NCBI GenBank assembly: GCA_019218415.1
Contig: JAHUUL010000002.1
Coordinates: forward strand, 124,001 to 188,000
Source: Dermabacteraceae bacterium TAE3-ERU27
GTDB lineage: Bacteria; Actinomycetota; Actinomycetes; Actinomycetales; Dermabacteraceae
Length of the DNA: 64,000 nt
Direction: 5' to 3'
Every line of letters begins with the position of its first letter. Positions within the stretch are counted from its first letter, which is position 1. A program made the position numbers and the translations under genes. The notes beneath the pieces were generated by a model that had not been told where the DNA came from, made no database searches, and saw nothing but the letters and a program-made list of their open reading frames with translations. Below are positions 12,083 through 21,418 of the stretch, in pieces.

Positions 12083-13300
12083 ATGACTTCGTCGCAGGCT
12101 CCGCTTCGTCTTTTCACTTCCGAATCCATCACCGAGGGCCACCCCGACAAGGTGTGTGACCAGATCTCGGACGCCATTCTGGACGATCTGCTTCGGCAGG
12201 ACCCGTCCTCGCGTGTGGCGGTGGAGACCCTGGCTACCAGGGGCTTCGTGCAGATCGCGGGGGAGGTGAGCACCAGCGGCTACTGCGATATAGACGCGCT
12301 CGCGCGCGGCGTGCTCTCCCGCATCGGCTATAACGGCCAGGATGCCGGTTTCGATGCGGCCACGTGCGGCATCAATGTTTCCATCGGCCACCAGTCGCCC
12401 AACATCGCTTCCGGCGTGGACACCTCCTGGGAAAAGCGCCACGGTGGCGGGGAAGACGAACTGAGCGGGCTGGGCGCTGGCGATCAGGGCCTCATGTTCG
12501 GCTATGCCTGCGATGAAACCCCCTCGCTCATGCCGCTCCCCATAGACGCCGCGCACGACCTGGCGCTGGCGCTGACCGCCGCCCGCCGGGACGAGGTACT
12601 CGACTACCTGCTTCCCGACGGAAAAACTCAGATCACCGTCGGCTATGACGAATCCGGGACCCCGCGCAGCATCGAAACGGTGGTGCTCTCCACGCAGCAT
12701 CGGGGCGGGATCGACCTCGAAGGCAAGCTCATTCCCGAGGTCGAAGAGGCGATCGTGCGCCCCTTCCTGGCCCGCATGGCGGAACGGGGCCTGCTCACCG
12801 GGGACGCGGAAATCATCATCAACCCGGCGGGGGAGTTCGTGCTGGGCGGCCCCGCTGCGGACACCGGGCTAACCGGGCGCAAGATCATCGCCGACACCTA
12901 CGGTGGCTACGCCCGCCACGGCGGCGGTGCGTTCTCCGGCAAGGACCCGTCGAAGGTGGATCGCTCCGCCGCCTACGCCGCCCGCTGGATCGCCAAAAAC
13001 GTGGTTGCCGCAGGGTTTGCGCGCCGCTGCGAGATCCAGCTCGCTTACGCTATCGGCCGCGCCCAGCCGGTAGGCATCTACGTGGAAACCTACGGCACCG
13101 AGACCGTTTCGCCGCAGTCGCTGGAACGCGCGATCCGCGAAGTCTTTGACCTACGCCCCGCCGCGATCATCGCAGCCCTTGACCTGCGCGCGCCCCGTTA
13201 CCTGGCAAGCGCCGCCTACGGCCACTTCGGCCGCGAGGACGCAGGCTTTACCTGGGAGAACCGGGACCGCGTGGCAGAGCTACGCGCGGCGCTGGCCTGA
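12083..13300 (+). CDS. metK: S-adenosylmethionine synthase
   Basis: Makes S-adenosylmethionine from methionine and ATP. The 405-residue protein has [19 protein letters not shown] near the N-terminus, [12 protein letters not shown] and the phosphate-binding [19 protein letters not shown]. The ATG lacks a Shine-Dalgarno and is six bases after a -10 box, so the mRNA is probably leaderless. In mycobacteria and streptomycetes priA commonly follows metK; here hisI follows after two bases. Confidence 0.97.
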   Translation: MTSSQAPLRLFTSESITEGHPDKVCDQISDAILDDLLRQDPSSRVAVETLATRGFVQIAGEVSTSGYCDIDALARGVLSRIGYNGQDAGFDAATCGINVSIGHQSPNIASGVDTSWEKRHGGGEDELSGLGAGDQGLMFGYACDETPSLMPLPIDAAHDLALALTAARRDEVLDYLLPDGKTQITVGYDESGTPRSIETVVLSTQHRGGIDLEGKLIPEVEEAIVRPFLARMAERGLLTGDAEIIINPAGEFVLGGPAADTGLTGRKIIADTYGGYARHGGGAFSGKDPSKVDRSAAYAARWIAKNVVAAGFARRCEIQLAYAIGRAQPVGIYVETYGTETVSPQSLERAIREVFDLRPAAIIAALDLRAPRYLASAAYGHFGREDAGFTWENRDRVAELRAALA

Positions 13301-13302
13301 GC

Positions 13303-13683
13303 ATGTCCGAAATTTCGCTGCCCAACTCGCCGCTCGCGGCGCAGGAGATACTGTCGGCGCTGAAACGCGATGCGGCGGGTTTGGTGTGCGCCGTCGTGCA
13401 GGACGCGGATACCCGCGACGTGCTGATGGTCGGCTGGATGAACGACGAGGCGCTGCAAAACACGCTGCGCGAGGGCCGCGTTACGTTCTTTTCGCGCTCA
13501 CGTCAGCAGCTCTGGCGCAAGGGCGACACCTCCGGGCACGTGCAGATAGCGCACCGCATGCGCCTGGATTGCGATGGCGATGCGCTGCTCATCGAGGTAA
13601 CTCAGACCGGCGCTGCCTGTCACACGGGAACCCGTAGTTGCTTTGCCGAGCGGGACCTGCCGCTCACGGAAGGCGGCTCGTGA
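13303..13683 (+). CDS. hisI: Phosphoribosyl-AMP cyclohydrolase
   Basis: Third step of histidine synthesis, opening the adenine ring of PR-AMP. The 126-residue protein has the metal and catalytic cysteines in [12 protein letters not shown] and [12 protein letters not shown], plus the [18 protein letters not shown] segment. It is a stand-alone HisI without the HisE pyrophosphohydrolase domain. No other his genes are in the window, so it is detached from a his operon. The stop overlaps the next gene's GTG. Confidence 0.95.
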   Translation: MSEISLPNSPLAAQEILSALKRDAAGLVCAVVQDADTRDVLMVGWMNDEALQNTLREGRVTFFSRSRQQLWRKGDTSGHVQIAHRMRLDCDGDALLIEVTQTGAACHTGTRSCFAERDLPLTEGGS

Positions 13684-14210
13684 AGCGGGGGAGCTGGCTG
13701 TGGCTGGCGCTCCTGTGCGCGGGAGGGGCCTTTTTGACCTCCCGGGCGGACTGGTACGTGCTCACCGTGACGGGCATCGGCGGCAGGCAGGAACAGCTAC
13801 CGGTTTCCGGCGTCGTGGCGTTCCCGCTCGGGGTGGCTTTGCAGCTGGCTCTTTTTGCGGCGCTGATCGGCTTGTACCTGGCCAAGCTGCGCCCGCTACG
13901 GGTGGTGCTTGCCGTGACCGCCGGAGCGCTTTCATTGTTTTTATGTGCGCTCCCGTTTACCTCGCCGGTGCTGTCGGTCGCGGAGATTCCGGGAGGGGCG
14001 CTTAGCGCCACGCAAGCCTCTCACTGGTGGCTTCCCTTCTGCCTGGTCGCCCTCGGCGGCGGCCTGTGCGCGCTGCTTTCGCTACGCGCGGCGGACTCCA
14101 AACCGCGCCAGCAAGCCGCTGGCGGCGTTAACGAAGAACCGGACTCCGCACAGATCTGGGATGCCCTCTCCGCGGGCGAGGATCCGACTGCGCGCGGTAG
14201 CGCGAGCTGA
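13680..14210 (+). CDS. Trp biosynthesis-associated membrane protein family (TIGR02234-like)
   Basis: Predicted integral membrane protein of 176 residues, function unknown. Visible are an N-terminal hydrophobic segment ([24 protein letters not shown] begins it), two central segments and a fourth near residue 120, then a polar cytosolic-type tail. The N-terminal helix ending in W before a TVTG motif is typical of the family found beside tryptophan genes in actinobacteria. GTG 13680 overlaps the hisI stop by four bases; a longer reading from 13638 would lie inside hisI. No trp structural gene is in the window. Confidence 0.75.
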   Translation: MKRGSWLWLALLCAGGAFLTSRADWYVLTVTGIGGRQEQLPVSGVVAFPLGVALQLALFAALIGLYLAKLRPLRVVLAVTAGALSLFLCALPFTSPVLSVAEIPGGALSATQASHWWLPFCLVALGGGLCALLSLRAADSKPRQQAAGGVNEEPDSAQIWDALSAGEDPTARGSAS

Positions 14211-14269
14211 CGCCGTGAACGTGGCACAATAGCGAGGTACGTTTCTTCGTAGGAAAACAGGAGCTATAA

Positions 14270-14500
14270 ATGCCTAAGACATACGAGGTGCCGCCAGCAC
14301 CGCCCGCAAACCACGGCAGCACGCTTGCGGCCTGGGTGCTCACTTGGGGCGTTGTGATCGGTTCCGTTGTGGCTGCGGTTGGTTTTTCCCTCGACATTGA
14401 CTTCGCCACCTACGGCGGCGTGGCCATTATCGTTCTGACCTGCGCGGCTTCGCTCGGCCTGCGTGCCGCCGGATTCGGTCAGAAGACCAAGAAAGCCTGA
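14270..14500 (+). CDS. HGxxPAAW-family small membrane protein
   Basis: A 76-residue protein of unknown function with the motif HGSTLAAW near residue 15 (the usual proline is leucine here) followed by two hydrophobic helices and a short lysine-rich tail. This family commonly sits next to the Trp-associated membrane protein in actinobacteria, as here. The ATG has a CAGGAG ribosome-binding site six bases upstream. It precedes lgt by eight bases, suggesting shared transcription. Confidence 0.8.
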   Translation: MPKTYEVPPAPPANHGSTLAAWVLTWGVVIGSVVAAVGFSLDIDFATYGGVAIIVLTCAASLGLRAAGFGQKTKKA

Positions 14501-14508
14501 GGCCTATC

Positions 14509-15375
14509 TTGCTTCCCGCCCACATCCCCTCCCCGGACTTTAACGCCATCCACCTGGGGCCGGTCACGATACATTTCTATGCCCTGTGCATACTGACCGG
14601 GATCGCTTTCGCGACGCTGTGGGCGAAGCACCGCTGGGAGGCGCGCGGCGGTAACCTGGAGCACCTCTACGACGCCCTCTTTGCGGGCATGATCACCGGC
14701 ATTATCGGTGCCCGCCTCTATCACGTGATCACCTCGCCGGACGCCTATTTTGGTCCCCAGGGGCACCTGATAGACGCATTCAAGATCTGGAACGGCGGCC
14801 TGGGCATCTGGGGCGGCGTTGCCGGGGGCGCGGTGGGTGCCTACTTCGTCTGCCGCAAATACGGCTGCTCGTTTGCCGTGCTGGCCGATGTGGTCGCCCC
14901 GACGCTGCTCCTCGGGCAGGCCGTGGGGCGCCTCGGAAACTGGTTTAACCAGGAGCTTTACGGCGGGCCTAGCGATTCCTTCTGGGCTCTCGAGATCACC
15001 TGCCGCGGCGGGGAGATCGTCGGTTGCACGCCCGGTCTTTACCAGCCCACCTTCCTTTACGAAATGCTTTGGAACCTGGCCGGGATCGGCGTGCTCCTAA
15101 TCTGGGAGCGCAGCTTCCACCTCGCCGGCGGACGCATGTTTTGGGCTTACGTTATCTACTACACGGCGGGTAGGCTCTGGATTGAGACGCTGCGCACCGA
15201 CCCGGCGCAGATCATCTTCGGGCAGCGCCTGAACGTCTGGACTTCACTGTTCATGATCGCTTTCGGCGTGCTCATGTTCGGCATCCTGACACGCCGTAAA
15301 CGGGTGCGAGGAGAAGAGGCATATTTTGCCGAAACTCCCCGCGAGTCCCGTGAAGAAGGGTCAGTGCGCGTTTAG
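14509..15375 (+). CDS. lgt: Prolipoprotein diacylglyceryl transferase
   Basis: Membrane enzyme that transfers diacylglycerol to the lipobox cysteine of prolipoproteins. The 288-residue polytopic protein has the Lgt signature GRLGNWFNQELYGGPSD, the earlier GARLYHVI segment, and NGGLGIWGG. The start is TTG with GAGG about seven bases upstream, inside the end of the preceding gene. The C-terminal tail is charged and cytosolic in character. Confidence 0.96.
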   Translation: MLPAHIPSPDFNAIHLGPVTIHFYALCILTGIAFATLWAKHRWEARGGNLEHLYDALFAGMITGIIGARLYHVITSPDAYFGPQGHLIDAFKIWNGGLGIWGGVAGGAVGAYFVCRKYGCSFAVLADVVAPTLLLGQAVGRLGNWFNQELYGGPSDSFWALEITCRGGEIVGCTPGLYQPTFLYEMLWNLAGIGVLLIWERSFHLAGGRMFWAYVIYYTAGRLWIETLRTDPAQIIFGQRLNVWTSLFMIAFGVLMFGILTRRKRVRGEEAYFAETPRESREEGSVRV

Positions 15376-15478
15376 ACTAGCGTGTACGAGACATCAGACG
15401 TGGTGCGATCGCGCGGTTTTTAGCGCCGCTTGGTGCGCCACATAATTCTCATCCATATTCAGCGACAGATTGGTAGCC

Positions 15479-16951
15479 ATGCGCAAAGCGAAGATCGTCT
15501 GCACCCTCGGACCTGCGACGAACTCATACGACGAAATCCGGACTCTTATCGAATCCGGCATGAATGTGGCCCGCATGAATCTCAGCCACGGCACCTATGC
15601 GGATCACGAGGCGGTGTACACCAACATCCGTAAGGCGGCTGCTGACACCGGCAAGAACGTTGCGGTTCTGGTAGACCTGCAGGGCCCGAAGATTCGTCTT
15701 GGCAAGTTCGAAGGCGGCCCCTACGATCTCGAAGTTGGTGACCGCTTCACCATCACGGTTGACGACATCGTCGGCACCCGTGAGCGAGTTTCGACCACCT
15801 TCAAGGGCCTGCCCGGCGACTGCCGCCCCGGCGATACCCTGCTGATCGACGATGGCAAGGTGGCTGTCAAGGTTACCGACGTGACCGAGACCGACGTACA
15901 CACCGTGGTTGAGGTACCGGGGCCGGTATCCAACAATAAGGGCATCAACCTGCCCGGCGTCGCGGTTTCCGTTCCCGCCATGAGCGAGAAGGATATTGCC
16001 GATCTGCGCTGGGGCCTCAAGCTCGGCGCCGACATGATCGCTCTCTCCTTCGTGCGCGACGCGCACGACATGGACGACGTGGCCCGCATCATGGCTGAAG
16101 AGGGCGTGCGCGTCCCCGTCATCGCCAAGATCGAGAAGCCGCAGGCGGTCCGCGCGCTGCGCCAGATCGTTGACGCGTTCGACGGCATCATGGTTGCCCG
16201 TGGCGACCTGGGCGTGGAGCTGCCGCTGGAGCAGGTTCCGCTCGTGCAGAAGCGCGCGATTGAGCTGGCTCGCCGTAACGCGAAGCCGGTCATCGTCGCC
16301 ACCCAGGTACTAGAATCCATGATTCTTTCCCCGCGCCCGACCCGCGCGGAGGCTTCCGACTGCGCCAACGCGATCCTGGACGGTGCCGACGCGGTAATGC
16401 TCTCCGGCGAAACCAGCGTGGGCAAGTTCCCGTTCGAGGCCGTGCGCACCATGGCTCGCATCATCACCAACACCGAGGAAAACGGCGCAGACCGTATCGC
16501 CCCGCTGGGCACCATTCCTCACACCCGCGGCGGTGCTATCACCCGTGCGGCCACCGAGATCGGCGATCAGCTGTCGGCCAAGTACCTGGTGACCTTCACC
16601 GAGTCCGGCGACACCGCGCGCCGTATGGCCCGCATCCGCCCGACCATCCCCCTCCTGGCCCTCACCCCCTACGAGAAGACCTGCAACCAGCTGGCGCTCT
16701 CCTGGGGCATCGAGACTCACCTGGTGCCGAAGCAGGCCAACACCGACGAAATGGTGCAGGTAGTTGACGATCTGCTGCGCGAGCAGAAGGGCCTCAAGCA
16801 GGGCGATCTGGTCGTGATCGCCGCCGGTTCTCCCCCCGGAGAGCACGGCTCGACCAACACTCTGCGCGTGCACCGCATCGGTGACCTCGACGGCCGTATG
16901 TCGGCCCGCCTGGAGGTCGAACAGATCACCGGCGTACACGCGGAAGACTGA
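15479..16951 (+). CDS. pyk: Pyruvate kinase
   Basis: Final ATP-yielding glycolytic step, phosphoenolpyruvate to pyruvate. The 490-residue protein begins MRKAKIVCTLGPATNSYDE and contains the catalytic IAKIEKPQAV, MVARGDLGVELPLEQVP and LDGADAVMLSGETSVGKFP segments. ATG 15479 gives the family N-terminus; a TTG nine bases upstream is less likely. No convincing Shine-Dalgarno is visible. The 103-base gap after lgt shows no clear terminator. Transcription probably ends at the hairpin just downstream. Confidence 0.97.
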   Translation: MRKAKIVCTLGPATNSYDEIRTLIESGMNVARMNLSHGTYADHEAVYTNIRKAAADTGKNVAVLVDLQGPKIRLGKFEGGPYDLEVGDRFTITVDDIVGTRERVSTTFKGLPGDCRPGDTLLIDDGKVAVKVTDVTETDVHTVVEVPGPVSNNKGINLPGVAVSVPAMSEKDIADLRWGLKLGADMIALSFVRDAHDMDDVARIMAEEGVRVPVIAKIEKPQAVRALRQIVDAFDGIMVARGDLGVELPLEQVPLVQKRAIELARRNAKPVIVATQVLESMILSPRPTRAEASDCANAILDGADAVMLSGETSVGKFPFEAVRTMARIITNTEENGADRIAPLGTIPHTRGGAITRAATEIGDQLSAKYLVTFTESGDTARRMARIRPTIPLLALTPYEKTCNQLALSWGIETHLVPKQANTDEMVQVVDDLLREQKGLKQGDLVVIAAGSPPGEHGSTNTLRVHRIGDLDGRMSARLEVEQITGVHAED

Positions 16952-16969
16952 GCATTTCGCTTTAAGGTT

Positions 16970-17000
16970 TCGGACCCTCGGGGAGCACCCGGGGGTCCGA
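16970..17000 (+). terminator. Probable terminator after pyk
   Basis: An 8-bp perfect outer stem (16970-16977 with 16993-17000) continued by further GC pairs inside. It is followed by CCCGTTTCT, a weak U tract. It lies in the converging zone between pyk and the reverse-strand tRNA-Leu. Confidence 0.6.
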
Positions 17001-17053
17001 CCCGTTTCTAGGAGTTGTAAACGTTCCCATTGCGGGAAAGGAAAACGCGGGCT

Positions 17054-17093
17054 AAAAACGAGAAGGGACCGGACGGTCTATCCGTCCAGTCCC
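17054..17093 (-). terminator. Terminator of the reverse-strand tRNA-Leu
   Basis: Read on the minus strand, arms at 17065-17075 and 17083-17093 form an imperfect 11-bp stem with a one-base mismatch and a short loop, followed after a few bases by a TTTTT run (17054-17058 on the plus strand as AAAAA). It lies just 3' of the tRNA. Confidence 0.75.
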
Positions 17094-17099
17094 TGTACG

Positions 17100-17180
17100 T
17101 ACCGGATGTGGGACTCGAACCCACACGCCCGAAGGCAACGCATTTTGAGTGCGCCGCGTCTACCATTCCGCCAATCCGGC
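17100..17180 (-). tRNA. tRNA-Leu(CAA)
   Basis: 81 bases on the minus strand fold as a class II tRNA. It has a 7-bp acceptor stem (first pair G-U), D arm, anticodon loop CTCAAAA giving anticodon CAA, a long variable arm and a T arm with GGTTCGAGTCC. The discriminator is A, as leucine tRNAs require. The 3' CCA is not encoded. The gene stands alone, with its own promoter and terminator, opposite to pyk and pdtaR. Confidence 0.95.
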
Positions 17181-17218
17181 CTGTGCCTGCCATCTCGCAA
17201 TCACAGGCCACGGGAATT

Positions 17219-17248
17219 AGAATAGCTATGGTTGTACTCAAAATCCAA
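17219..17248 (-). promoter_or_regulatory. Candidate promoter for tRNA-Leu
   Basis: On the minus strand, TTGGAT (17248-17243), an 18-base spacer and TATTCT (17224-17219). The predicted start is about 30 bases upstream of the mature tRNA 5' end. Confidence 0.45.
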
Positions 17249-17265
17249 TATGAACGGCAGGTGGC

Positions 17266-17937
17266 ATGAACGCTAACGATAGCGAGGGCCTTCCCGAGGA
17301 GACTCCGGTCTCGACGCAGGAAGAGCCCGCAGAGGACTCGCCGCGACCCGCGGCAAAACGGCGTGTCGTGGTGGCTGAGGACGAGAGCCTCATCCGCATG
17401 GACATTGTCGAGACTCTCACCGAAGCCGGTTTCGAGATCGTCGCCGCTGTAGGGGACGGTGAGAGCGCAGTCGAAAAGACCCGCGAGCTTACCCCTGACG
17501 TCGTGGTGATGGACGTTAAGATGCCGAAGCTCGATGGCGTGTCTGCTGCGGAGCAGATCGGCAAGGAAAATCTGGCGCCGGTCGTGATGCTGACCGCGTT
17601 CAGCCAGAAAGAGCTCGTTGAGCGCGCGCGCGACGCGGGGGCGATGGCTTACGTGGTTAAGCCCTTCACCCCGGCCGACCTGCTGCCGGCCATCGAGATC
17701 GCGATGTCTCGCTTCACCCAGATCCAGTGCCTGCGCGATGAGGTCAGCGACCTGACCGAACGCTTCGAGACCCGCAAGCGCGTTGACCGCGCCAAGGGCC
17801 TGCTGATGACCAACATGGGTCTCAGCGAGCCGGAGGCATTCCGCTGGATCCAGAAGACTTCCATGGACCGCCGCCTGACCATGCGAGAGGTCGCCGACGC
17901 CGTGATCGATCAGCTCGCATCCGCGGGCAAGGAGTGA
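17266..17937 (+). CDS. pdtaR: PdtaR-type response regulator with ANTAR RNA-binding domain
   Basis: Receiver domain (about residues 33-150) with acidic pocket AEDESL, phospho-acceptor aspartate in VVMDVKMPKLDG, the conserved threonine in MLTAFS and lysine in VVKPFTP. A C-terminal ANTAR domain (about 160-218; RAKGLLMTNMGLSEPEAF, IQKTSMDRR) follows. The first 32 residues are an acidic, proline-containing extension. ANTAR proteins bind paired hexaloop hairpins in nascent mRNA and antiterminate. M. tuberculosis PdtaR (Rv1626) is the named relative and occupies the same position between pyk and polA. No histidine kinase is nearby. Confidence 0.92.
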   Translation: MNANDSEGLPEETPVSTQEEPAEDSPRPAAKRRVVVAEDESLIRMDIVETLTEAGFEIVAAVGDGESAVEKTRELTPDVVVMDVKMPKLDGVSAAEQIGKENLAPVVMLTAFSQKELVERARDAGAMAYVVKPFTPADLLPAIEIAMSRFTQIQCLRDEVSDLTERFETRKRVDRAKGLLMTNMGLSEPEAFRWIQKTSMDRRLTMREVADAVIDQLASAGKE

Positions 17938-17975
17938 TCCGTCCCCGCGGCTAGCGCCTGGAAACCTGCGTTAAA

Positions 17976-18013
17976 GCATTGCGGGCCACCCCGTTTGGGG
18001 TGGCCCGCAATGC
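17976..18013. terminator. Bidirectional terminator between pdtaR and the thioesterase gene
   Basis: A perfect 17-bp stem (17976-17992 with 17997-18013) with a GTTT loop. T-rich sequence follows on the plus strand (TTGTATTTG), and AAA precedes it, supplying Us on the minus strand. It can end both convergent genes. Confidence 0.85.
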
Positions 18014-18062
18014 TTGTATTTGACGCCCTGGCGCGGTTAGTTACCGCCGCTTTTAGCTGCGC

Positions 18063-18527
18063 CTAGTTGCCTCGCGGCGGCATGGCCATGGTAGAAACCG
18101 TGGCGGTGCAAAGCAGGTGGCCGCGCCTATCGCGCACCTCCACCAGATAGGTCTGTAGCTGCGCGCCCAGGTGCTGCACGCGGCACATCGCCGTGACATC
18201 GCCGTTGCGTACGGAACGATGGTGGGTGGCGGTGACGTTTACCCCGACAGCCTGTGCTTCGGGGCCGTGCTGTGCGCGTGCGTGGAAGAGGGCGCAAACC
18301 GAGGCGATGGTTTCCGCGAGCGCGATGGAAGCCCCGCCGTGCAGGATCCCCGCGGGCTGGGTGTTGCCCTGCACCGGCATGGTGGCGATACCGCCGGCCG
18401 CGGAAGCCTCAACTATTTCCATCCCGAGGGCGCCGCAAAGCGTGCCGGTCAGGGTGAGGTCGGGAAGGGAAATCTCCTGCCGGGACGGTGTGCGTTTGGC
18501 CCGACGGCCGCGTTTAGCTGAGGTCAT
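18063..18527 (-). CDS. PaaI-type hotdog-fold thioesterase
   Basis: Hotdog-fold acyl-CoA thioesterase family; substrate unknown. About 154 residues. The active-site loop is AGILHGGASIALAETIAS with the HGG typical of the PaaI/YdiI group, and the C-terminal strand contains VEVRDRRGHLLCTATVST. The N-terminal 20 residues are strongly basic. I chose ATG 18527; a GTG at 18602 is possible but would leave only seven bases to the divergent polA start. It is convergent with pdtaR and divergent from polA. Confidence 0.85.
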   Translation of the reverse strand: MTSAKRGRRAKRTPSRQEISLPDLTLTGTLCGALGMEIVEASAAGGIATMPVQGNTQPAGILHGGASIALAETIASVCALFHARAQHGPEAQAVGVNVTATHHRSVRNGDVTAMCRVQHLGAQLQTYLVEVRDRRGHLLCTATVSTMAMPPRGN

Positions 18528-18574
18528 ACCCCTAAGGGTGTCACTGTCGGCCCGTGTTTCGCTACTTATTCGCT

Positions 18575-18603
18575 TTGCGTCGGAGTGATACGTAGACAAC
18601 ACT
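18575..18603 (+). promoter_or_regulatory. Candidate leaderless promoter for polA
   Basis: TTGCGT (18575-18580), a 17-base spacer and AACACT (18598-18603), then exactly six bases to the polA ATG. AACACT keeps only the conserved second A and last T of the -10 box, so this is weaker than the other leaderless cases. Confidence 0.4.
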
Positions 18604-18609
18604 TAGGGT

Positions 18610-21255
18610 ATGGCTTCTTCTGACGCGACCTATCTGCTGATCGACGGGCACGCGATGGCGTTCCGTGCCTTTTACGCGCTTCCCCCGGAAGCGTTCACCC
18701 TGCCCACGGGTGAGGCCACGAACGCGGTCTACGGCTTCGCCAGCATGATGTTTAACCTGATAGAGAAGCACCATCCCACTCACGTTGCCGTGGCTTTCGA
18801 CCTTTCCGGGCCGACCTTCCGCGACGAGATCTATCCCGCCTATAAGGACGGTCGCGACGCCACCCCGGAGGCGTTCAAGGGACAGATCGACCGCATAAAG
18901 ACGATGCTCGACTCGCTAGGTGTGAAATGGCTAACCGCCGAAGGATTTGAGGCAGACGACATCGTGGCCACCCTCGCGCAGCGCGCGGAAGAGGAGGACG
19001 CGCGGGCGCTCATCTGCACCTCCGATCGCGATGCCTTCCAGCTGATTAGCGAACGCGTTTCCGTACTCAAGCCGGTAAAGGGCCTGAGCGAACTGGAACC
19101 GCTGACTCCCGCCGACATCGTGACGAAGTACGACGTAACCCCGCAGCAGTACCCCGAACTGGCGGCGCTGGTCGGCGAAAAGGCCGATAACCTGCCCGGC
19201 GTGGCCGGGGTCGGTCCCAAGACGGCGGCCAAGTGGCTGAAGCAGTTTGGCGGCCTGGACGCCCTGCTGGAACGCGCCGAGGAGGTCAAGGGCAAGGCCG
19301 GACAGTCACTGCGCGACAACCTGGAGCTAGTGCGCCGTAACCGCCGCATGAATCAGGCGGTGCGTAACGTGCCGCTGCCCGCTGCCGATCTGCGGCTGCG
19401 ACCGGTGCGCGCCGCCGCAGTGCAGGAAATGTTTGACGCACTGGCTTTCGGCGACACGATCCGGGGCCGCGTCCCCGCGGCGCTGGTGGAGGGCGGCAGC
19501 CTGGCGGCGGCTGAAGAAAAGCCGCAGGAGCTTCCCGCGCTAAACATCCTGCGCGTTTCCTCCGCCGCAGACTTCGCGGCCCCGCAAAGCGCCGCTGTAC
19601 TGCTGGAATCTTCGCTACTGGCCCTGGCAGAGGACGCCGAGGTGCAGGTGATTGACCTGGGGGCCGCTCCTAAGGAGCTGCGCGAAAGCCTGCTGGCCTG
19701 GTTTGCCGACGCCGAGGCGGAGAAGCTTTTCTTCGATGCGAAAGAAATTCAGCATCGGCTGCGGCGCGCGCTGGGAGAGTGCCTTACCCTCGCGGGCGCT
19801 GCTATGGATCTTTCGCTGGCTGAGTTCCTGTGCCGCCCCGATTCCCGCCCTGGCACCCTGGATTCCCTGGCGCTGCGCCACTTACGCTGCGAACTCACGG
19901 AAGCGGAAGCCAGCGAAGGCCAGCTGCTGTTGGACGACGCGGCGGAAAGCGAGGCGCTGGCGCGTCGGGCCTGGGCGATCTGGGCGCTGACCCCGCTGCT
20001 GCGCGAGGAGCTTACGCAGCGTCACGCCCTTTCCCTGCTGGAAACCCTGGAGCTTCCCCTCGCCGGAGTGCTGGCGCGGATCGAAGCGGAGGGGATCGCC
20101 GTCTCTCGTGCCCGCCTGGACGAAATAGACGCCGAGCACGCGGGCAAGCAGAGGCAGGCGGCGCAGAGCGCGTACGCGGAGCTGGACGGCGAACAGATCA
20201 ACCTGAACTCGCCGAAACAGCTGCAGGAGGTTTTGTTTACCCGCCTGGAAATGCCCAAGACGCGCAAGACCCGCACCGGCTACACCACGGACGCCGACGC
20301 GCTAACCGATCTTTACGCAAAGACGCAGCACCCGTTCCTGCGCGCCCTGCTCGATTACCGCGAAGTCACCAAGCAGCGCCAGATCATCGGCTCCCTTCAG
20401 TCAGCCGTGGCGGAGGACGAGCGGATCCACACCACGCTGCTGCAGAACATGGCGGCCACGGGGCGGCTTTCCTCCAAGAACCCGAACCTGCAAAACATTC
20501 CCGCGCGAAGCGAGGTGGGTAGGCGCATCCGGTCGGCTTTCCGCACCCGCGAGGGGTTCGCGGGCCTGATGACGGCCGACTATTCGCAGATCGAGATGCG
20601 CATTATGGCGCACCTGTCGGGTGATGAGGGCCTGATCGAGGCGTTCCGCAGCGGTGAGGACCTGCACGTGTTCGTGGCCTCCCGCGTGTTCGGAGTGGGC
20701 TCTGACGAGGTAGATATCGAGATGCGCGCCAAGACCAAGGCCGTCAGCTACGGTCTGGCCTACGGCCTGAGCGCCTTCGGCCTTTCCAAGCAGCTGCACA
20801 TTCCTCAGTTTGAGGCGACCGCGCTGCGGGACGGCTACTTCGAGCGCTTCGGCGGGGTGCGCGACTTCCTGGCCGGGGTGGTCGAGCAGGCGCGCGAAAA
20901 CGGCTACACGGAAACCGTGTTGGGCCGACGCCGCTACCTGCCCGATCTCACCAGCGATAACCGCATGCGCCGGGAAAACGCGGAGCGCGCGGCCCTCAAC
21001 TCTCCGATCCAGGGGAGCGCGGCCGACATCATCAAGCTGGCGATGCTCGGCGTGGATAGAGCGCTGCGCGAAGGAGGCTACGCGAGCAGGCTCGTGCTGC
21101 AGGTCCACGACGAACTGATCGTGGACGTGGCAGAAGGAGAAAAGGACGCGGTGCGGGACATACTGGTGCGGGAGATGTCTAGCGCCTATGAACTCAGCGT
21201 GCCGCTCGATGTTTCCGTCGGTTTCGGCGAAACCTGGCTCGCGGCCGCGCACTAG
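18610..21255 (+). CDS. polA: DNA polymerase I
   Basis: Gap filling and Okazaki fragment processing. Order in the 881 residues: 5'-nuclease domain (1 to about 290; IDGHAMAFRAFYA, DDIVATLAQRA, TSDRDAFQLI, then a helix-hairpin-helix VAGVGPKTAAKW), a middle 3'-5' exonuclease-like domain (about 310-480), and the polymerase domain with DYSQIEMRIMAHLSGDEG (motif A), the O-helix region and LQVHDELIVDV (motif C). The middle domain lacks a recognisable DxE exo I motif and looks catalytically dead, as in other actinobacterial PolA. No Shine-Dalgarno precedes the ATG. Confidence 0.96.
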   Translation: MASSDATYLLIDGHAMAFRAFYALPPEAFTLPTGEATNAVYGFASMMFNLIEKHHPTHVAVAFDLSGPTFRDEIYPAYKDGRDATPEAFKGQIDRIKTMLDSLGVKWLTAEGFEADDIVATLAQRAEEEDARALICTSDRDAFQLISERVSVLKPVKGLSELEPLTPADIVTKYDVTPQQYPELAALVGEKADNLPGVAGVGPKTAAKWLKQFGGLDALLERAEEVKGKAGQSLRDNLELVRRNRRMNQAVRNVPLPAADLRLRPVRAAAVQEMFDALAFGDTIRGRVPAALVEGGSLAAAEEKPQELPALNILRVSSAADFAAPQSAAVLLESSLLALAEDAEVQVIDLGAAPKELRESLLAWFADAEAEKLFFDAKEIQHRLRRALGECLTLAGAAMDLSLAEFLCRPDSRPGTLDSLALRHLRCELTEAEASEGQLLLDDAAESEALARRAWAIWALTPLLREELTQRHALSLLETLELPLAGVLARIEAEGIAVSRARLDEIDAEHAGKQRQAAQSAYAELDGEQINLNSPKQLQEVLFTRLEMPKTRKTRTGYTTDADALTDLYAKTQHPFLRALLDYREVTKQRQIIGSLQSAVAEDERIHTTLLQNMAATGRLSSKNPNLQNIPARSEVGRRIRSAFRTREGFAGLMTADYSQIEMRIMAHLSGDEGLIEAFRSGEDLHVFVASRVFGVGSDEVDIEMRAKTKAVSYGLAYGLSAFGLSKQLHIPQFEATALRDGYFERFGGVRDFLAGVVEQARENGYTETVLGRRRYLPDLTSDNRMRRENAERAALNSPIQGSAADIIKLAMLGVDRALREGGYASRLVLQVHDELIVDVAEGEKDAVRDILVREMSSAYELSVPLDVSVGFGETWLAAAH

Positions 21256-21316
21256 CGAGAAAACTTTGGTGACTCGCGGCGTTTTTCGTTGCATGAGGCC
21301 TAACCAGCAGGTAAAT

Positions 21317-21346
21317 TTGACCGTGACTGCGCTATACACGTATACG
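21317..21346 (+). promoter_or_regulatory. Promoter for rpsA
   Basis: TTGACC (21317-21322), an 18-base spacer and TATACG (21341-21346). Predicted start about 21353, giving a leader of some 66 bases. A separate promoter for rpsA fits the need for high ribosomal protein output. Confidence 0.6.
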
Positions 21347-21418
21347 CAGAGTCCGCCGTAAGGCGGGCGTTCACCTGTCCATATTCGACTATTTTGTTCC
21401 TACGGAGCTTCGACCTTT

